Part shown: positions 61,524-64,000 of the stretch, piece after piece
How the letters are laid out: the number at the start of each line of letters is the position of its first letter
How positions within the stretch are numbered: the stretch's first letter is position 1
Assembly (NCBI GenBank): GCA_002127285.1
Contig: NFUW01000001.1
Location: forward strand, 1,190,057 to 1,254,056
DNA: 64,000 nt
Source of the DNA: Chitinophagaceae bacterium IBVUCB1
GTDB taxonomy: Bacteria; Bacteroidota; Bacteroidia; Chitinophagales; Chitinophagaceae
Direction of reading: 5' to 3'
Made by a program: the position numbers and the translations under genes
The notes under the pieces: generated by a model
The model's input: only the letters and a program-made list of their open reading frames with translations
Databases searched by the model: none
What the model was told of the DNA's origin: nothing

Positions 61524-62603
61524 TCAAAGCGAAGCAAGCCATTCGTCAACAACAGCTTTATACAGCCCGTGCGGGTTTTGCATCGTCGGTTGGTGGAAGG
61601 GGAAGTTCTTTACGTCTTTCAAAGCTTGATGCAGTGAAAAGTTTTTTTGAGCTGCGCAATAATACATACCCTCTTTGTGCAGATGTTTACCCAAAAATTC
61701 CTGCTCCGTTTGCCCCGGTGTAGGTATCAGTATGGCTTTTTTGCCAAGCACTGTCAGGTCCATCAATGTAGAGTAACCACTACGGCATATTACTAATGAT
61801 GCATCTGCTATCAGTGGTGTTAATACTTCTTTGGTAATGCGCTTGTGATAGGTTATATGTGCGGGTATCAAGCCTTTGTAGGTTACCTGTTCGCTACCCT
61901 CTACAAATACTACTTTCCCATCGTAGCCCTGCACTTGCTCCCACAATTTATCTGCCAGCATGGTACGTTGCGGCTCGGGGCCTGAAAGTAATACCAATAG
62001 ATGTTTCTCACTTGTTGCAGCATGCTCAATTTGCGATAGCAGGCCTATATATTTTGCATTGTCGGGCAGTACGTCCGGATGCGCCAATTTACCTGCCAGA
62101 TTAGGCACACCCTGCACATCTACCACCCAACATGCACCAAACCGTTGCAGCCTTTGGTAGTGTATGCCGCGTAGCAGGGCATCAACCATATCACCCAAGC
62201 CGCTTTGTGCTACTACCTGATGTGTCATGATAATTGATGGAATATTTGGATGGTACATACCATACCTGTTATCTGAAATAATACCATCAAATTGATATTC
62301 ACTTGCAGCACGGAGCAGCCATTCATGCTCTGTTTTGATTGTCTTTAACAATCGGGGTAATTGTTTAAACAGATTGAATAAAAAACCTACTGCACTTTTG
62401 CTGTACCTGACATTGTATCCATCAGCATGTATTGTATGTATATCAGGAAATGTTTGGCAGATATAGGCTCGCTGCCAATCGTTTCCTGCAAATGTTACGG
62501 TATGCCCTAAGCTTTGCAGGTAGTAGATAATGGGTACACAGCGGGTGGTATGCCCTAGTCCCCAGTCGAGCGGGGCGACAAGTATATGTTTAACTTTTTT
62601 GAT
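61524..62603 (-). CDS. GT-B glycosyltransferase without a canonical start codon
   Basis: An open frame of 359 residues if begun at the ATC codon at 62603-62601, ending at 61524. The N-terminus IKKVKHILVAPLDWGLGHTT is the hallmark of a GT1/MurG-like family of Bacteroidota, where Met would normally stand at or near the Ile. The first canonical start in the frame is TTG at 62351, which would delete about 84 residues including this Rossmann motif. The C-terminal half has CRSGYSTLMDLTVLGKKAILIPTPGQTEQEF, the donor-sugar site. A minus-strand TACTTTTG promoter element lies about 22-29 bases upstream of the ATC. So either ATC is the start, or one base was changed or miscalled. Confidence 0.7.
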   Translation of the reverse strand: MKKVKHILVAPLDWGLGHTTRCVPIIYYLQSLGHTVTFAGNDWQRAYICQTFPDIHTIHADGYNVRYSKSAVGFLFNLFKQLPRLLKTIKTEHEWLLRAASEYQFDGIISDNRYGMYHPNIPSIIMTHQVVAQSGLGDMVDALLRGIHYQRLQRFGACWVVDVQGVPNLAGKLAHPDVLPDNAKYIGLLSQIEHAATSEKHLLVLLSGPEPQRTMLADKLWEQVQGYDGKVVFVEGSEQVTYKGLIPAHITYHKRITKEVLTPLIADASLVICRSGYSTLMDLTVLGKKAILIPTPGQTEQEFLGKHLHKEGMYYCAAQKNFSLHQALKDVKNFPFHQPTMQNPHGLYKAVVDEWLASL

Positions 62604-62624
62604 TGCTCGGAATACTTAACTTTA

Positions 62625-62632
62625 CAAAAGTA
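62625..62632 (-). promoter_or_regulatory. Minus-7 promoter element of the glycosyltransferase gene
   Basis: Minus-strand TACTTTTG fits TAnnTTTG; the implied transcription start is about 15 bases before the ATC at 62603. It supports that the coding region begins there. Confidence 0.45.
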
Positions 62633-62644
62633 GATGTGAAGCAC

Positions 62645-62788
62645 ATGAAAAGAAACAAAAACTTTGTTTACTTGTTATTATTAGGCGGTTTGATGATGCT
62701 GGCAGACAGCTGTGCCACTGGCAAAGGCTGTGGTTGCGGTTCAGACATCAACAGAGCGTATAATAAAACGCCTAAGCGTTTTCATTAA
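62645..62788 (+). CDS. Small putative lipoprotein with Cys/Gly-rich motif
   Basis: A 47-residue ORF. After a basic start (MKRNKNF) comes a hydrophobic helix (VYLLLLGGLMMLADSC) with a possible lipobox ADSC, then a Gly/Cys patch (GKGCGCG) and a short polar tail. It is very small, but the signal-like layout and the TAACTTTA element upstream (62616-62623) suggest a real gene; divergent from the glycosyltransferase. Similar small Cys/Gly-rich lipoproteins occur in related genomes, but I do not know their function. Confidence 0.6.
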   Translation: MKRNKNFVYLLLLGGLMMLADSCATGKGCGCGSDINRAYNKTPKRFH

Positions 62789-62814
62789 GTATAAACCTCT
62801 AATGCAAGGTATGT

Positions 62815-63057
62815 ATGTGGAGCGGACAACAAAAAACATGGGTACATTATCGTAACGACATCATCGCCTCAGATGTTAATCTGGCTATATTCCTTTCGTC
62901 ATACCTGCGGCAGGTCAGCATTCACAAACTGTATGTAAATTGTACAGAAGTAGCGGATTTGCAACGATACAAACTCATCAGGCATCCGCAAAAAGTAAAA
63001 ACAGCCATGAGAGAGCGCAGTAATATTCCTTTCGTATTTGCCCTTAATAAGAATTAA
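62815..63057 (+). CDS. Small hypothetical protein
   Basis: An 80-residue ORF with ATG at 62815 and TAA ending 63057, overlapping the convergent tatA stop by 4 bases. The sequence is mixed (Arg/Lys-rich, with NLAIFLSSYLRQVSIHKLYVNC), without signal peptide or membrane helix, and looks like a compact cytoplasmic fold. No family was recognised. The gene starts 27 bases after the small lipoprotein and may be co-transcribed with it. Confidence 0.5.
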   Translation: MWSGQQKTWVHYRNDIIASDVNLAIFLSSYLRQVSIHKLYVNCTEVADLQRYKLIRHPQKVKTAMRERSNIPFVFALNKN

Positions 63058-63239
63058 GGCTTCGATTCCCTGTCTTTATCTTCTGCTTCGTTCCCCTTTT
63101 TAGCGTCGTTAAATTCTTTGACACTCTGCCCGATGCCACGTGCTAAACCGGGTATTTTCTTTGCACCGAAAAGCACAATGATAATAACCAATATGATGAC
63201 AATTTCCCACACACCGGGTACGGAAAGCAGTATAGACAT
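63054..63239 (-). CDS. tatA: Twin-arginine translocase subunit TatA/E
   Basis: TatA forms the pore-like membrane assembly that lets folded, Tat-signal proteins cross the inner membrane. The 61-residue product has a single transmembrane helix (VWEIVIILVIIIVLFGAKKIPGLARGIGQSV) with the diagnostic FGAKKIP hinge and a following amphipathic helix, and a charged tail (DKDRESKP). The ATG at 63239 gives the normal length; ATG codons further upstream (63263) add 8 residues. tatB/tatC are not in the window. The next gene on the plus strand is itself a probable Tat substrate. Confidence 0.9.
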   Translation of the reverse strand: MSILLSVPGVWEIVIILVIIIVLFGAKKIPGLARGIGQSVKEFNDAKKGNEAEDKDRESKP

Positions 63240-63491
63240 AAGGTTTGTTTTACCGTTAATCATATAATTCAAAATAAATATACTATTCTTTATCAGGCAT
63301 TTTCATGCCTTTGAGGGAATAATATTGCAAAGAAAGCGAAAATTTTATGGCTTAAGGCTGTGAAAAACAGATTACATATATTAGATTTACTAAGCACTAA
63401 GTGCAGGGTTCTATCCGCTATGGTGGATGGCAGCCTGTCAACTTGATTTTTTTAAGAAGTACAGAGCCATATTATTTAGTAATAGCTACTT

Positions 63492-64000
63492 ATGAAAGAA
63501 GTAACAACGCAAGATCAAAAAGCACATGAAAATGCCTCTTTGTCGCGCAGAAAATTTTTGAATTACGCGGGTGCCATAGCTGGTGCGGGCATTTTGATTG
63601 CATCGTGCAAGAAAGAAGACGACCCCAAGCCGGTAGAAGAAGGTGCTATTGATTTGGGCTCAAATGACACAGGCCTGCTCAACTATGCATATCTGCTACA
63701 GCAATTGGAAGCAGCATTTTATATCGAAGTGGTAAAAAATCCATTTTCGGGCATGACGGATGCTGAAAAAGGTTTTTTCGTAGCCATGCGCGACCATGAA
63801 ATAGTGCACCGTGAGTTTTTCAAAAATTATTTGGGTACATCAGCCATACCGCCAAGTATTGAGAATGATTGGAGTTCTATAGACTTCAGCGTCAAAAAAA
63901 GCGTAATGGCTAAAGCAAAGTTTTTTGAAGAAACGGTAGTAGCCGGCATGAGTGGTATTTGCAAATTGCTGATAAGTGAAGAGCATATACAAATTGTAAG
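63492..64000 (+). CDS. Ferritin-like domain protein with Tat signal, 3' end outside window
   Basis: The frame starts at the ATG at 63492 and is still open at the window end (about 169 residues shown). The N-terminus carries the twin-arginine motif LSRRKFLNYAG followed by AIAGAGILIASC, a Tat signal joined to a lipobox, so the protein is likely a Tat-exported lipoprotein. The mature part (from about residue 55) has the helical pattern of the ferritin-like/DUF4439-type bundle: LLNYAYLLQQLEAAFY, then GFFVAMRDHEIVHREFF with Glu/His metal-site residues (ExxHREF). It may bind iron or manganese or be a redox protein. It lies near tatA, on the opposite strand. Confidence 0.8.
   Translation, partial: MKEVTTQDQKAHENASLSRRKFLNYAGAIAGAGILIASCKKEDDPKPVEEGAIDLGSNDTGLLNYAYLLQQLEAAFYIEVVKNPFSGMTDAEKGFFVAMRDHEIVHREFFKNYLGTSAIPPSIENDWSSIDFSVKKSVMAKAKFFEETVVAGMSGICKLLISEEHIQIV

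Noticed and set aside
62351-62353. TTG at 62351 as the start of the glycosyltransferase
   Set aside because: It would remove about 84 conserved residues, including the APLDWGLGH motif, that are read in frame upstream.

Overview
The window reads as chromosomal DNA of a Bacteroidota bacterium, most likely a Chitinophagaceae-type aerobe. Evidence for the phylum: type IX secretion C-terminal sorting domains, a GLPGLI protein, a CarboxypepD_reg/beta-barrel outer-membrane receptor, many lipoprotein signal peptides, a 29-codon AURKAIP1/COX24-type basic protein, and repeated TAnnTTTG minus-7 promoter elements, often only a few bases before a start codon. Heme A synthase (COX15) points to aerobic respiration, MqnC to menaquinone made by the futalosine route, and the only ribonucleotide reductase seen is the B12-dependent class II enzyme. 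No rRNA, tRNA or CRISPR array was recognised.

Layout. 1-9 kb: pyrG, an outer-membrane receptor with a GLPGLI protein, an AT-rich CarboxypepD_reg protein, a trans-sulfuration enzyme divergent from ruvB. 9-13 kb: a tightly overlapping minus-strand operon gcvH-vanZ-GHMP sugar kinase-sugar nucleotidyltransferase-glycosyltransferase, suggesting activated heptose or a similar sugar for surface glycans. 13-20 kb: a T9SS cargo protein, nrdJ with DnaA-box-like sites on both sides, and a 642-base gap holding a candidate structured RNA. 20-30 kb: a Gre-factor-like protein, a duplicated DUF4397 T9SS protein, envelope proteins, an aldehyde dehydrogenase/RidA pair that fits late kynurenine degradation, and a fused 2-oxoacid dehydrogenase E1.

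30-32 kb is the accessory part: an AT-rich two-gene minus-strand cassette encoding a phosphoribosyltransferase-like protein followed by a NADAR-family protein. It is bounded on one side by a REP-like tandem repeat and on the other by a GC-rich palindromic repeat. This is the best candidate for a poorly described system, probably a defence or toxin-antitoxin-like nucleotide or ADP-ribose module.

32-64 kb is mainly housekeeping: a GH3/serine hydrolase fusion, mutL, a PaaE-like reductase, a NifU scaffold, manC, an aminotransferase, a TSUP transporter, mqnC, a MerR regulator, a thioredoxin-like protein, hutH, a membrane patatin, ctaA, HU, a TPR protein, the tiny mS38-like protein, RNase G, a NarL response regulator, mfd, a hydroxyacyl-CoA dehydrogenase, an EamA transporter, a glycosyltransferase with no canonical start codon, tatA, and a ferritin-like protein with a Tat signal cut by the window end. 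Three copies of a GC-rich palindromic repeat sit exactly at gene ends.

All family assignments come from reading motifs by eye; no database search was run.
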